Shown: positions 8,064 through 16,060 of the stretch, piece by piece | Numbering within the stretch: position 1 is the first letter of the stretch | How the letters are laid out: the number at the start of each line of letters is the position of its first letter | Assembly (NCBI GenBank): GCA_021799595.1 | Contig: JAJZAF010000006.1 | Span: 1 to 48,271 of the forward strand | Length of the DNA: 48,271 nt | Direction of reading: 5' to 3' | Source of the DNA: a bacterium | Lineage (GTDB): Bacteria; Patescibacteriota; Saccharimonadia; Saccharimonadales; UBA4665 | Notes under the pieces: model-generated | The model's input: the letters and a program-made list of their open reading frames with translations, nothing else | Told to the model about the DNA's origin: nothing | Databases searched by the model: none | Position numbers and translations under genes: made by a program

Positions 8064-8088
8064 CGCTTTTCTAGCACTCAGGTATAGT
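8060..8088 (+). promoter_or_regulatory. Strong sigma70 promoter of groES-groEL
   Basis: TTGACG (8060-8065), a 17-bp spacer and TATAGT (8083-8088). The -35 overlaps the TGA stop of the upstream ligase gene. This is the closest match to consensus in the window. Confidence 0.8.
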
Positions 8089-8097
8089 GAGTGCCAG
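8071..8097 (+). promoter_or_regulatory. CIRCE operator (HrcA binding site)
   Basis: CTAGCACTC, a 9-bp spacer, then GAGTGCCAG. The known CIRCE consensus is TTAGCACTC-N9-GAGTGCTAA, so the core arms GCACTC/GAGTGC and the spacer length match exactly and only outer bases differ. It covers the -10 box of the groE promoter, so bound HrcA would block RNA polymerase. The hrcA gene is not in the window. Confidence 0.85.
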
Positions 8098-8173
8098 CAG
8101 CAGGTGTTTAGCGCGAGAAAACAGCTGCAATTGCAAATGACTAAAAAGCGAAATAAGGAGGTTCAGTATTCCT

Positions 8174-8440
8174 ATGAGTACACCACTACGTCCCTTGGGG
8201 GATTACATTGTGGCCGTCAGTGAAGAAGCAGAAGCCAAGACGGCCAGCGGTCTGTATTTACCAGACAAGGCCCAAGAAAAACCGAAGATTGCCAAAGTTG
8301 TAGCAACCGGCCCCTCGGCTAAGCAGGTAAAAATCGGCAATCGCATTGTATATAAAAGCTATAGCACAACAGATGTCAAAGTGGCTGACATTGAATACGT
8401 ATTGGTAAAAGAAGAAGACGTACTCGCTACCGTACAATAA
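8174..8440 (+). CDS. groES: Co-chaperonin GroES
   Basis: An 88-residue GroES that caps the GroEL ring during ATP-driven protein folding in the cytoplasm. The N-terminal TPLRPLGDYIVAV, the mobile loop TASGLYLPDKAQEKP and the C-terminal YVLVKEEDVLATV are all typical, and the length is slightly short of the usual 94-100. An AAGGAGG at 8155-8161 lies 12 nt before the ATG, a somewhat long spacing. The leader between promoter and start is about 80 nt. groEL follows after 14 bp. Confidence 0.96.
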   Translation: MSTPLRPLGDYIVAVSEEAEAKTASGLYLPDKAQEKPKIAKVVATGPSAKQVKIGNRIVYKSYSTTDVKVADIEYVLVKEEDVLATVQ

Positions 8441-8454
8441 TAAGGAGGAAATTA

Positions 8455-10104
8455 ATGGGAAAGAAAGTTTTTTATGATGATGATGCCCGCAAGCGGGTAC
8501 TCGGTGGAGCTGAAATACTGTATAACGCAGTAAAAACAACTATGGGACCGAAAGGGCGTAATGTTGTTATAAGTAAGACCTACGGCACCCCGACTGTTAC
8601 TCATGATGGAGTAACGGTAGCCAAAGGTATGGATCTCGATGACGTCGACGATGAAACGCTTGGACAAAAAGTCGGTGCCGAACTTATTAAACAAGCTGCC
8701 GGTAAAATGAACGATTTAGCAGGAGATGGCACAACGACTGTCACTGTTTTGACGTACCATATGCTCTATGAGGCCAATAAGCTGATTGCTGCTGGTCATA
8801 ACCCGATGCTTTTGAGGCGAGGCTTGGAGTCTGCGAGCGAGGAAACAATCCAGAAACTGAACAGTTTCTCGGAAGACATTCAAGGTAAAAAGAGTCGGGT
8901 TGCTGAAGTAGCAACAATATCAGCGGGTGACCAGGAAATCGGTACTTTGATTGCGGATGTTATTGAAAAAGTCGGTAAAGATGGCGTGGTAACAGTTGAA
9001 GAAGGGCAAGGACTGAAGCTTGAAAGCGAAGTAGTCGAAGGCTTCACTTTTGACCGTGGCTTCGTGAGTCCATATATGGTTACCGATACTGCTCGTATGG
9101 AGGCGGTATATGATAAAGCGGCCATTGTTATTACGGATAAAAAAATATCCAGCATCCAGGAGTTCCTGCCGCTACTGGAAAAACTAGCTCAAGCAGGGAA
9201 GAAGGATCTTGTCTTAATTGCAGAAGACGTAGAAGGCGAAGCACTGGGGACGCTTATTTTAAACAGACTGAAAGGTGTCTTCAACACTGTGGCTATTAAA
9301 GCCCCGGCTTTCGGTGACCGTCGCAAGGACATCTTAAACGACATTGCTATTTTAACTGGAGCCGATGTTATAACTGAAGATAGGGGCATGACCTTTGAAA
9401 ACGTCGACATAGATGTCGTTGGTTCAGCTCGTCGGATTATTGTCAACAAGGATGAGACGACCATTATTGAGGGTGGAGGAAGTGCGAGTGAAGTATCGGC
9501 TCGCATTAACCAGATTAATGCGCAAATTGAACAGGCTACCAGTGAGTATGATAAGGAGAATTTAGAAAAAAGACGGGCTGCTCTATCTGGCAAAGTTGCG
9601 GTCATTAAAGTAGGTGGCGCCAGCGAGACCGAGATCGAAGAAAAGAAATTCCGAGTAGATGATGCTGTTCATGCCGTAAAAGCGGCTCTTGAGGAAGGCA
9701 TAGTGCCAGGGGGCGGCGTTACTCTCATTAACCTTACAACGGTGGCAACAGTGAACGATGAAGATGATTCAATTGCAGCTGGCCGGCAGCTGTTCATAAA
9801 AGCTCTAGAACAGCCATTTCGCATTTTGCTTAGCAATGCCGGGCTTAATGCCGATGAGTGGCTACCAAAGGTTAAGACCGGTAAGGCTGGCCAGGGTGTC
9901 AACCTTAATGCGCCAGGAAAACTTGTTGATCTGAAAACAAACGGTATTGTCGACCCAACTCGGGTTACAAAAGAAGCTATTCAAAGTGCTGTCTCGATTG
10001 CCGGTACGGCAATGACGATGGGTGCATTGGTAGTTGATGTACCGAAAGATGAGAAAGCTGACCCAGCCGCTGCCATGGGGGGCGGTATGGGTGGCATGAT
10101 GTAA
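8455..10104 (+). CDS. groL: Chaperonin GroEL
   Basis: 549-residue Hsp60 subunit of the double-ring folding chaperonin. Visible: TTMGPKGRNVVI, the ATPase motif AGDGTTTVTVL, the apical domain with DRGFVSPYMVTD, KAPAFGDRRKDIL, the late equatorial GIVPGGGVTLI and the methionine/glycine tail GGGMGGMM. An AAGGAGG about 6 nt upstream gives strong initiation. It is co-transcribed with groES under the CIRCE-controlled promoter. The first residues (MGKKVFYDDDARKRVLGG) vary from the common AKEI/AKQI start but keep the ARKRVLGG segment. Confidence 0.98.
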   Translation: MGKKVFYDDDARKRVLGGAEILYNAVKTTMGPKGRNVVISKTYGTPTVTHDGVTVAKGMDLDDVDDETLGQKVGAELIKQAAGKMNDLAGDGTTTVTVLTYHMLYEANKLIAAGHNPMLLRRGLESASEETIQKLNSFSEDIQGKKSRVAEVATISAGDQEIGTLIADVIEKVGKDGVVTVEEGQGLKLESEVVEGFTFDRGFVSPYMVTDTARMEAVYDKAAIVITDKKISSIQEFLPLLEKLAQAGKKDLVLIAEDVEGEALGTLILNRLKGVFNTVAIKAPAFGDRRKDILNDIAILTGADVITEDRGMTFENVDIDVVGSARRIIVNKDETTIIEGGGSASEVSARINQINAQIEQATSEYDKENLEKRRAALSGKVAVIKVGGASETEIEEKKFRVDDAVHAVKAALEEGIVPGGGVTLINLTTVATVNDEDDSIAAGRQLFIKALEQPFRILLSNAGLNADEWLPKVKTGKAGQGVNLNAPGKLVDLKTNGIVDPTRVTKEAIQSAVSIAGTAMTMGALVVDVPKDEKADPAAAMGGGMGGMM

Positions 10105-10108
10105 TCCT

Positions 10109-10687
10109 TTAGACTTCAGGCTGCTGGGTAAAATAATTGATCTCGTTGACAATATCTAGTAGCGCTTGAGCCCGCATTTTGTCTTCGTCGATTGTCTGAG
10201 CGATTTGATAAGCTTTGGCGATAAGAGCGTCATTGTCGCTGGCTTGAATGATCATCATCAGGGTCTTGAAATGTTCACTTGGCGCTTGGTCAAGCTTGTC
10301 AATAAGGGGAAACAGTTCTTCAAGTGCCTTCTTTTTGATGTCAATAAGGTCTTCATTTGTAGCATCAACCAGTTTATTATCCTCTTTCGGTGGCTGCACT
10401 GCTGGATTAAAAGTCGAAGGATCCTTGCTGCTCAACGGTTTCGGAAAACCACCAGCCGGGGATATAACTTCATCCTTACTTCCGTTAGTATGATCATGAT
10501 CAAGAGCAGTACCAGGATGCTGCCAATGCGGAGCATCTTTTACTGACGGTGCATCGGGTGGATCACTAGCCGCAGCCACGCTGTTAATATCAGACTGTGG
10601 CTGAGTACCGTTTTGGTATTGGTAGTTGTTTGCTAGATCGTTTTGATCGCTTTGCTGCTGCTGATTATTATCTTGGTGCCCAAACAT
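10109..10687 (-). CDS. Hypothetical protein with a Gln/Asn-rich N-terminus (192 aa)
   Basis: No named family is recognised. Residues 1-100 are low complexity (NNQQQQSDQND, NYQYQNGTQPQ, then Pro/Asp/Ser-rich) and probably disordered. Residues about 105-185 form a helical, acidic domain (IKKKALEELFPLIDKLDQ, then EDKMRAQALLDIVNEINYF) that looks like the conserved part. No signal peptide or membrane helix is seen, so it is probably cytoplasmic. It converges on groEL with 4 bp between stops. Just before its ATG lies AGGGGGGGGATT on the coding strand (an 8-C run at 10691-10698), a purine-rich ribosome binding site made of a homopolymer. Confidence 0.75.
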   Translation of the reverse strand: MFGHQDNNQQQQSDQNDLANNYQYQNGTQPQSDINSVAAASDPPDAPSVKDAPHWQHPGTALDHDHTNGSKDEVISPAGGFPKPLSSKDPSTFNPAVQPPKEDNKLVDATNEDLIDIKKKALEELFPLIDKLDQAPSEHFKTLMMIIQASDNDALIAKAYQIAQTIDEDKMRAQALLDIVNEINYFTQQPEV

Positions 10688-10727
10688 AATCCCCCCCCTA
10701 AATAATGAGCTAGTACCTTCTTTAGGT

Positions 10728-10736
10728 TATACTATA
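10728..10736. promoter_or_regulatory. Overlapping divergent -10 boxes
   Basis: A plus-strand TATACT (10728-10733) faces the isomerase gene, and a minus-strand TATAGT (10731-10736) faces the 192-aa gene. Sharing three bases, the two promoters should exclude each other. Both leave leaders of about 40 nt, unlike the leaderless genes nearby. Confidence 0.45.
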
Positions 10737-10780
10737 TACATTGGGCATTAAAAACAAGAGGGAGTTCCATTCAAAAGATC

Positions 10781-11806
10781 ATGCTCGATGACATTAAACG
10801 TATTCATCAACTAGATGTACAGGATGCACTCGGGATAGCCCAGAAACAGTGGCAACAACTCACATATAATTATACTGTTCATTTACCAAAGTTACCTGAT
10901 ATACGCAATATCGTACTTGCCGGTATGGGTGGTTCGGCTTTGCCAGCAGTTTTCTTGCGCTCCTGGCCCCATGTCTTGCTTCCTTTTGAAATTGTCAGGG
11001 ACTACAGCTTACCGTTTTACGTTAATGAGCACACCCTCTTTATTTCTTCCAGCTATTCCGGCAATACCGAAGAAACACTCTCAGCCCTAGCTGATGCGGA
11101 AGAACGTCATGCCCAAATTATTGTGCTCAGTGCCGGTGGAAAACTTGTTGAGCGCGCGAAAGTTGTCAATTATCCTTTATATCTTATTCCTCAGGGAATT
11201 CAACCACGGATGTCGTCCTTCTATTTTCTGGCTGCTCTTATTCAAATACTAGAACCGCTTGGGGTTATTCCAGCTGGTAGCAGGCAGGAGCTCGAAGCTG
11301 CAGCAATGTGGCTAAAAGAACAGACTCTTCCTTGGGAAGCAGTCATACCAACAAAAAACAATCCTGCCAAAGAACTAGCCTTAGAACTCTTTGGTAAATC
11401 TATAGTGGTATATAGTGGCCCCAAAATGTTTCCGGCAGCCAATAAATGGAAAATTTGTATGAACGAGAATGCTAAAAATGTAGCCTGGGTAAACCAATAT
11501 CCTGAGTTTAACCATAATGAATTTGTTGGGTGGTCGAGCCATCCCACAGAAAAGCCGTATGCTGTTGTTGAAATTCGTTCAGATTTGGAAAACGATCAAG
11601 TGCAGAAGCGTTTTACTATAAGCGAACGTCTTTTGTCTGGTCGTCGACCAGCGCCGGAGGTGGTAGTGCCTGTGGGGGATAGTATTTTGAAGCAACTACT
11701 TTGGACATCCAACTTTGGAGATTTCGTCAGCCTTTACGTAGCACTACTAAACGGACTTAATCCTTCACCTGTAGAACTGGTAGAAAAGCTCAAACAGCTT
11801 CTCTAA
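10781..11806 (+). CDS. Bifunctional phosphoglucose/phosphomannose isomerase (SIS domains)
   Basis: 341-residue protein with two SIS sugar-isomerase domains. GMGGSALPA (residues 48-56) and SSSYSGNTEETLSAL (about 89-103) are phosphosugar-binding loops. The C-terminal half has NENAKNVAWVNQYPEFNHNEFVGW, typical of the archaeal/bacterial PGI/PMI family that interconverts fructose-6-P with glucose-6-P and mannose-6-P. It would supply glucose-6-P to the trehalose enzyme at 30889-33087. The ATG at 10781 has no close ribosome binding site. A GAGGGAG at 10758-10764 would instead suit the in-frame ATT at 10769, so the start is not certain. Confidence 0.88.
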   Translation: MLDDIKRIHQLDVQDALGIAQKQWQQLTYNYTVHLPKLPDIRNIVLAGMGGSALPAVFLRSWPHVLLPFEIVRDYSLPFYVNEHTLFISSSYSGNTEETLSALADAEERHAQIIVLSAGGKLVERAKVVNYPLYLIPQGIQPRMSSFYFLAALIQILEPLGVIPAGSRQELEAAAMWLKEQTLPWEAVIPTKNNPAKELALELFGKSIVVYSGPKMFPAANKWKICMNENAKNVAWVNQYPEFNHNEFVGWSSHPTEKPYAVVEIRSDLENDQVQKRFTISERLLSGRRPAPEVVVPVGDSILKQLLWTSNFGDFVSLYVALLNGLNPSPVELVEKLKQLL

Positions 11807-11828
11807 AAGATACTGTACATGCTTACGG

Positions 11829-11834
11829 TATAAT
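11829..11834 (+). promoter_or_regulatory. Consensus -10 box, predicted leaderless start
   Basis: TATAAT preceded by G, 6 nt before the ATG at 11841. No ribosome binding site and no clear -35. Confidence 0.55.
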
Positions 11835-11840
11835 TAGGTT

Positions 11841-12920
11841 ATGGTTATGTGGTGGCGTTCCGTACGCACGCAATTTCTCATAGCGCTGTTATTAGCAAGT
11901 GCGGTCAGTGTCAGTTTGTTCATGTATGGAGCGCTTGATAATCATAGCTTTCGAGAATTTAGCTATCTGCCCTTTAACCTCGTGCTAGCCTGGCTGCCGT
12001 TTATCTTCGCTATCCGTTTGACTTATGTCTTAAAAAATAAGTTATGGTCGAGTTGGGAAGGATTAGCCATGAGCACATTGTGGCTGATCTTTCTCCCGAA
12101 TAGTTTCTACATGATCAGTGATTTTATTCATCTGCAAGCTATCGGTAACAATACTATCATGTATGACACCTTGCTATTTACTGTTTTTATCTCAACTGGC
12201 GTAGCGCTCGGTTTTACTAGCTTATATCTCGTGCATAATCAGCTTTACCGTCGTCTGACCGCATATGAGGCGCACATCTGGGCAGCAGCGACATTGCTTA
12301 TCTCCAGTTGTGCTATTTACCTAGGACGAGACCTTCGGTGGAACAGCTGGGATATTATTACCAACCCTGGGGGGTTGCTCTTCGATATAGCCGATAGCAT
12401 TGAACATCCGTCTGCTCATCCACAGATGGTTATGACCATTATTGTGTTTTTTATCGTGCTATGCACAATGTATGGTTTGCTCTATTGTGGCGCCACCGTA
12501 TTGAGGAAAAATATAACTCCAACCAGGCAGGTTCGCTATCTAGCCTTATTTAATAGCAAGCGCCGCGGCGGAGACCCCCTGCACCACCCACTATTAAAAG
12601 AGCATCTTGTTTTTCTAGGCTACTGTCATATACCGGGACAGCTTAAAAAAGATAGTTATAAAGAGGAGCTTGTGGCCGGTACGGGTGATGTTGTCGGTGA
12701 GCTTTACATGCTCAAAGACCTTCACATATTGCCGCAACTGGATGACTATGCGGCCGGTAGCCCTGCTCAAAAAAAGGGCTTGAGACGTATACTGGTTGAA
12801 CTCAATCGGCCGAGAGTTCTTGCATGGGTATACTTTTCTGATGTGCCTCAAGAAAGTCAAATGAACTTAGCCCAACATAGAATTGACAATCAACCAACAC
12901 CAAGAGTAAAATTTTATTAA
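11841..12920 (+). CDS. DUF1361 membrane protein fused to a degenerate gamma-glutamylcyclotransferase-like domain
   Basis: Residues 1-225 are a polytopic membrane domain with the DUF1361 signature (LWLIFLPNSFYMISDFIHLQ at 80-99, LGRDLRWNSWDII at 161-173). Residues about 232-340 read as a GGCT-like fold: a start strand with F237-N-S-K (where active members have YGSL), RRGGDPLHHPLL, GELYMLKDLHILPQLDDYAA, RRILVEL, LAWVYF. The catalytic Glu that usually follows LDxY is Ala (D301-D-Y-A-A305), so cyclotransferase activity is unlikely. The domain assignment is by eye. The soluble domain follows the last membrane helix (about 199-218) and a basic linker, so it should be cytoplasmic. A binding role is possible. 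Confidence 0.78.
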   Translation: MVMWWRSVRTQFLIALLLASAVSVSLFMYGALDNHSFREFSYLPFNLVLAWLPFIFAIRLTYVLKNKLWSSWEGLAMSTLWLIFLPNSFYMISDFIHLQAIGNNTIMYDTLLFTVFISTGVALGFTSLYLVHNQLYRRLTAYEAHIWAAATLLISSCAIYLGRDLRWNSWDIITNPGGLLFDIADSIEHPSAHPQMVMTIIVFFIVLCTMYGLLYCGATVLRKNITPTRQVRYLALFNSKRRGGDPLHHPLLKEHLVFLGYCHIPGQLKKDSYKEELVAGTGDVVGELYMLKDLHILPQLDDYAAGSPAQKKGLRRILVELNRPRVLAWVYFSDVPQESQMNLAQHRIDNQPTPRVKFY

Positions 12921-13080
12921 AAATATATAAAATTGACAAAATATTTATATAAACAAAAAAGAAATAGCATAATATTTTGGAAAATACATACAAAATATAC
13001 AAAAAGTTATTAACTACAAGCTTGGAAAAGAATGCCTCACGGTTACTTCAAATTGGTACACTACCAGGAGGCGATATGTC
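12921..13080 (+). promoter_or_regulatory. AT-rich leader of the arg operon
   Basis: This 160-bp gap is much richer in A/T than its surroundings. It contains TTGACA at 12933-12938 without a -10 at 17 bp, several AT-rich near-repeats (AAAATACATACAAAATATAC), and an AGGAGG at 13066-13071, 9 nt before the argB ATG. A two-codon reading frame (ATG TCA TGA, 13076-13084) overlaps the argB start. I see no T-box, no attenuator and no confident ARG box. Confidence 0.4.
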
Positions 13081-13911
13081 ATGAACGAAACTACAAAGAA
13101 AATCGATACGCTTCTTCAGGCGTTAGAATATGTCAAAGAGTTTGATGGAAAAGTCATTGTCATTAAATATGGTGGTAGTGTCATAGAGAACAAACAACTT
13201 CAGGCCTCAGTATTTCAGGATATAAGCCTTTTAAGTAGATTGGGGCTACAGATTGTTATTGTTCACGGCGGCGGCCCGGCTATTAATCAAGCCCTGAAGG
13301 AGCGGGGTATTGTCAGCAAGGCAATTGATGGCCTTAGAGTAACGGATGAACAAATACTGAGGGTGGTCATTGAGTCTCTTAAGCGTATAAATAAAGATTG
13401 CGTCAAGGGCCTCATTAAGGCCGGTGTTCGAGCAGAAGACTACACAAGAAACATGTTGATTGCTAAACAGCGTGATCCAAGGCTTGGCTATGTTGGCGAC
13501 ATAGTGAAACTTAATACAGATGTACTTATAAAGGCACTTGCTTATGGGATTGTGCCAGTAGTGTCTTGTTGGGGTACAGACGGGGCAGGACAAATGTATA
13601 ACATTAATGCCGACACAGCCGCAATGCATGTTGCTGAAGCATTGAAGGCGGAAAAACTCACTATTCTCACCAATATCCATGGTGTGCTTGACGGAAAAGG
13701 AAGAAGACTGGCACATATAAAAGTTCGGGATATTCCTGCTTATATCGAGCATGATGTTATCTACGGTGGTATGATCCCAAAGGTTCAGGCTTGTGCAGAG
13801 GCAGTAACACACGGGGTGAAAAAAGCTCATCTTATCGATGGGACAATTCCAAGAGCTCTGCTTTTAGAGATTTTTACAGAAGAAGGAGTCGGCACAGAGG
13901 TTGTTTTATGA
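13081..13911 (+). CDS. argB: Acetylglutamate kinase
   Basis: Phosphorylates N-acetyl-L-glutamate, the second step of arginine synthesis. The amino-acid kinase motifs are KYGGSVI (29-35), HGGGPAINQ (62-70), DGLRVTDEQIL and YNINADTAAMHVAEAL, then GGMIPKVQACAEAV and EIFTEEGVGTEVV at the end. An N-terminal helix (about residues 5-20) precedes GKVIVIKYGG; in the family this helix marks hexameric, arginine-inhibited enzymes, so feedback control is likely. The C-terminal loop reads LIDGTIPRALL where IDGR is usual. It has a strong AGGAGG, and its TGA overlaps the argD ATG. LysZ (LysW-dependent) is an alternative, but no LysW gene is present. Confidence 0.9.
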   Translation: MNETTKKIDTLLQALEYVKEFDGKVIVIKYGGSVIENKQLQASVFQDISLLSRLGLQIVIVHGGGPAINQALKERGIVSKAIDGLRVTDEQILRVVIESLKRINKDCVKGLIKAGVRAEDYTRNMLIAKQRDPRLGYVGDIVKLNTDVLIKALAYGIVPVVSCWGTDGAGQMYNINADTAAMHVAEALKAEKLTILTNIHGVLDGKGRRLAHIKVRDIPAYIEHDVIYGGMIPKVQACAEAVTHGVKKAHLIDGTIPRALLLEIFTEEGVGTEVVL

Positions 13912-15068
13912 ATGTTAATCAGCTTCAAGAGATCGACAACCAGCATATTATGTCAACCTATTCACGACGACCGTTACTTATCGAGAAAGGAAAGGGGTGC
14001 TATGTCTTTGACGAAACCGGTAAAAAATATTTGGATTTCGTAAGTGGCATTGCTACCTGCAGTGTCGGTCACGCTAATCCTACCGTAGTACGGGCTATTA
14101 CTGAACAGGCTAAAAAATTAATTAGCGTCTCAAATCTTTATTATACCGAGCCGCCTATTCAGTTAGCGTTGACGCTCTCTCGCCTTAGTGGTTTAAAGAA
14201 GGTATTTTTTTGCCACAGTGGCACCGAAGCCAACGAAGCAGCAATTAAGTTAGCGAAGAAAGTAACGGGCAAGAGCGAATTTATTGCATTTACTGAAGCC
14301 TTTCATGGCCGAACAACCGGTAGCCTGGCACTTACCCATAATGAAAAATATCGGCAACCGTTTCTGCCCCTTGCTCCTACAGTACGGTTCGCTCAATACA
14401 ATAATGCAGAGAGTCTTGAGTCGCTTGTTTCAGACAATATAGCGGCAGTGATAGTCGAGCCAATTGAAGGAGAAGCCGGCGTTATTGTTCCTGATGAAGG
14501 TTTTCTGACAGCTGTCAGACAGATTTGTGATCGGCATAAGATTTTAATGATTGTCGATGAAGTGCAAACCGGACTTGGTCGTACAGGGAACTTTTTTGCC
14601 TATCAGGCAGAAGGCATTCGCCCGGATATTGTTACTATTGCTAAGGGGCTTGCAAATGGACTACCTATTGGTGCCTGTTTGTCTGACTATAGCCTGGATA
14701 TTGGTGAGCATGGTTCGACGCTTGGAGGAAATAGCTTATCAACTGCCGCTGCGTTGGCAACTATTGGCTACATTGAGAAGCATAGACTTATAGATAATGC
14801 AGCTAAGACGGGCACATACTTGATGAAACGCCTGGCCTGTCTTTCAAAACAAGGTTCAATCTTAGAAGCAGTGCGAGGTAAGGGACTAATGATCGGTGTT
14901 ACATTAAAGCGTCCGATAGCTAATCAGATTGTAGCCGGCTGCCAAAACGCCGGTTTGCTCTGCAATGCGCCGACACCGAATGTTATTCGGCTATTGCCAC
15001 CACTTATAGTGAAGCGACAGCAAGCCGATGAGTGCGTAGAAATTTTAACAAAAGAGCTGCAGCCATGA
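13908..15068 (+). CDS. argD: Acetylornithine aminotransferase
   Basis: Class III PLP aminotransferase converting N-acetylglutamate semialdehyde to N-acetylornithine. Visible: GKKYLDFVSGIATCSVGH, the cofactor-phosphate loop GTEANEAAIKLAKK, EAFHGRTTGSLALT, DEVQTGLGRTGNFFAYQ, and TIAKGLANGLPIGA with the Schiff-base lysine. The frame continues 39 codons upstream inside argB. The ATG at 13908, in an ATGA overlap with the argB stop, gives MNVNQLQEIDNQHIMSTYSR, the normal N-terminus, and a 386-aa product. LysJ is a close relative, but the neighbouring argS favours arginine. Confidence 0.9.
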   Translation: MNVNQLQEIDNQHIMSTYSRRPLLIEKGKGCYVFDETGKKYLDFVSGIATCSVGHANPTVVRAITEQAKKLISVSNLYYTEPPIQLALTLSRLSGLKKVFFCHSGTEANEAAIKLAKKVTGKSEFIAFTEAFHGRTTGSLALTHNEKYRQPFLPLAPTVRFAQYNNAESLESLVSDNIAAVIVEPIEGEAGVIVPDEGFLTAVRQICDRHKILMIVDEVQTGLGRTGNFFAYQAEGIRPDIVTIAKGLANGLPIGACLSDYSLDIGEHGSTLGGNSLSTAAALATIGYIEKHRLIDNAAKTGTYLMKRLACLSKQGSILEAVRGKGLMIGVTLKRPIANQIVAGCQNAGLLCNAPTPNVIRLLPPLIVKRQQADECVEILTKELQP

Positions 15069-16060
15069 AGACAGTGGGTATAATCGGCGCAAGCGGATTT
15101 ACCGGACACCTGCTCAGTCAGCTCATTGACCAGCATCCTAGTGTGGAGTTAAAGGTTCGCAATAGCAGCCATTACAAGGGACAGAAGGTTAAGATATTGT
15201 ACCCAAGCTATAAAGGCGACGCGGCGTATAGCGGCTATTCCCTTCGGGAAATAGCTACTCTCGGTCTGGATCTTATTTTTCTAGCGCTTCCTCACAAGCA
15301 ATCAATGGACATTATTGCCAAACTGGAACCAACAGGTGTGAAATTAATTGATCTCAGTGCGGACCACAGATTTCAAGACCCGACAATGTATAAACGTATA
15401 TACGGGAAGACACTACTGGCTACAAAACGGCAATGGATCTATGGGTTGCCGGAACTGTTTCGAGAAGATATCAAGAAAGCAAACGCAGTGGCGCTCCCCG
15501 GATGCTATGCGACTGCGGCTATTCTTGCCGTCTATCCTTTACAAAAAGATATCATTCACTGCATCTTCGACTGTGTCAGTGGTTGGTCAGGAGCTGGCCG
15601 TGACAGCCAATATGCGAAGGATAGAAATTTGTTGAAGGATAATCTCATTGCTTACAGCCTTGTCAAACATCGCCACAAGTACGAAATTGAACAATTTCTT
15701 GGCAATAATATAAGTTTCACGCCACACGTATTTAGTGCCATCGAGGGTCTTATGTGCACGGCACATATCCTTATGCCAAATATGTCGGCCGAAGAGATAA
15801 AAACCCGATACAAAAAACAGTACCAAGACGAGCCGTTTACTATTATTACCGAAAAAGTACCGGATATACAAAGTACAGTCGGTACAAATATCTGTCAAAT
15901 TGGCGGATTTGAGACAGACGAAGCCGGTCAATTGGTAGTGGTGGCCACCTTAGACAATCTGATAAAAGGAGCTGCCGGCCAAGCAGTGCAGAATATGAAC
16001 TTGATGTTTGGTTTTGACGAAACAACTGGTCTGCAGTCATCTGTTACACTGAAAGTATGA
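15065..16060 (+). CDS. argC: N-acetyl-gamma-glutamyl-phosphate reductase
   Basis: NADPH-dependent reductase for the third arginine step. The Rossmann motif GIIGASGFTG (residues 4-13), LSADHRFQD, the catalytic cysteine in LPGCYATAAILAVYPL, GWSGAGRDSQYAK and the late TPHVFSAIEGLMCTAHI are as expected. Its ATG lies in an ATGA overlap with argD, which sets the start at 15065 and the length at 331 aa. Gene order B-D-C puts the enzymes out of reaction order but in one translationally coupled unit. LysY is the alternative assignment. Confidence 0.9.
   Translation: MKTVGIIGASGFTGHLLSQLIDQHPSVELKVRNSSHYKGQKVKILYPSYKGDAAYSGYSLREIATLGLDLIFLALPHKQSMDIIAKLEPTGVKLIDLSADHRFQDPTMYKRIYGKTLLATKRQWIYGLPELFREDIKKANAVALPGCYATAAILAVYPLQKDIIHCIFDCVSGWSGAGRDSQYAKDRNLLKDNLIAYSLVKHRHKYEIEQFLGNNISFTPHVFSAIEGLMCTAHILMPNMSAEEIKTRYKKQYQDEPFTIITEKVPDIQSTVGTNICQIGGFETDEAGQLVVVATLDNLIKGAAGQAVQNMNLMFGFDETTGLQSSVTLKV

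Noticed and set aside
8137-8173. Upstream reading frame in the groES leader (ATG at 8137)
   Set aside because: It is out of frame with groES, has no ribosome binding site and encodes no recognisable peptide.
9189-9605. 138-codon minus-strand frame inside groEL
   Set aside because: Ser/Leu-rich mirror of groEL codons, with no promoter or ribosome binding site.
12921-13080. T-box riboswitch or ARG box upstream of argB
   Set aside because: No T-box core, specifier stem or antiterminator is visible, and the AT-rich near-repeats do not form a convincing ARG box.
13246-13830. 194-codon open frame on the minus strand inside argB
   Set aside because: It lies wholly within a convincing argB, is rich in Cys/His/Asn without domain pattern, and has no start signals. 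It is a shadow of the argB codons.
13081-16060. Reading argB-argD-argC as LysW-dependent lysine genes (lysZ, lysJ, lysY)
   Set aside because: No LysW-like small acidic protein is in or near the operon, and argS is translationally coupled to it. Not fully excluded without a genome search.
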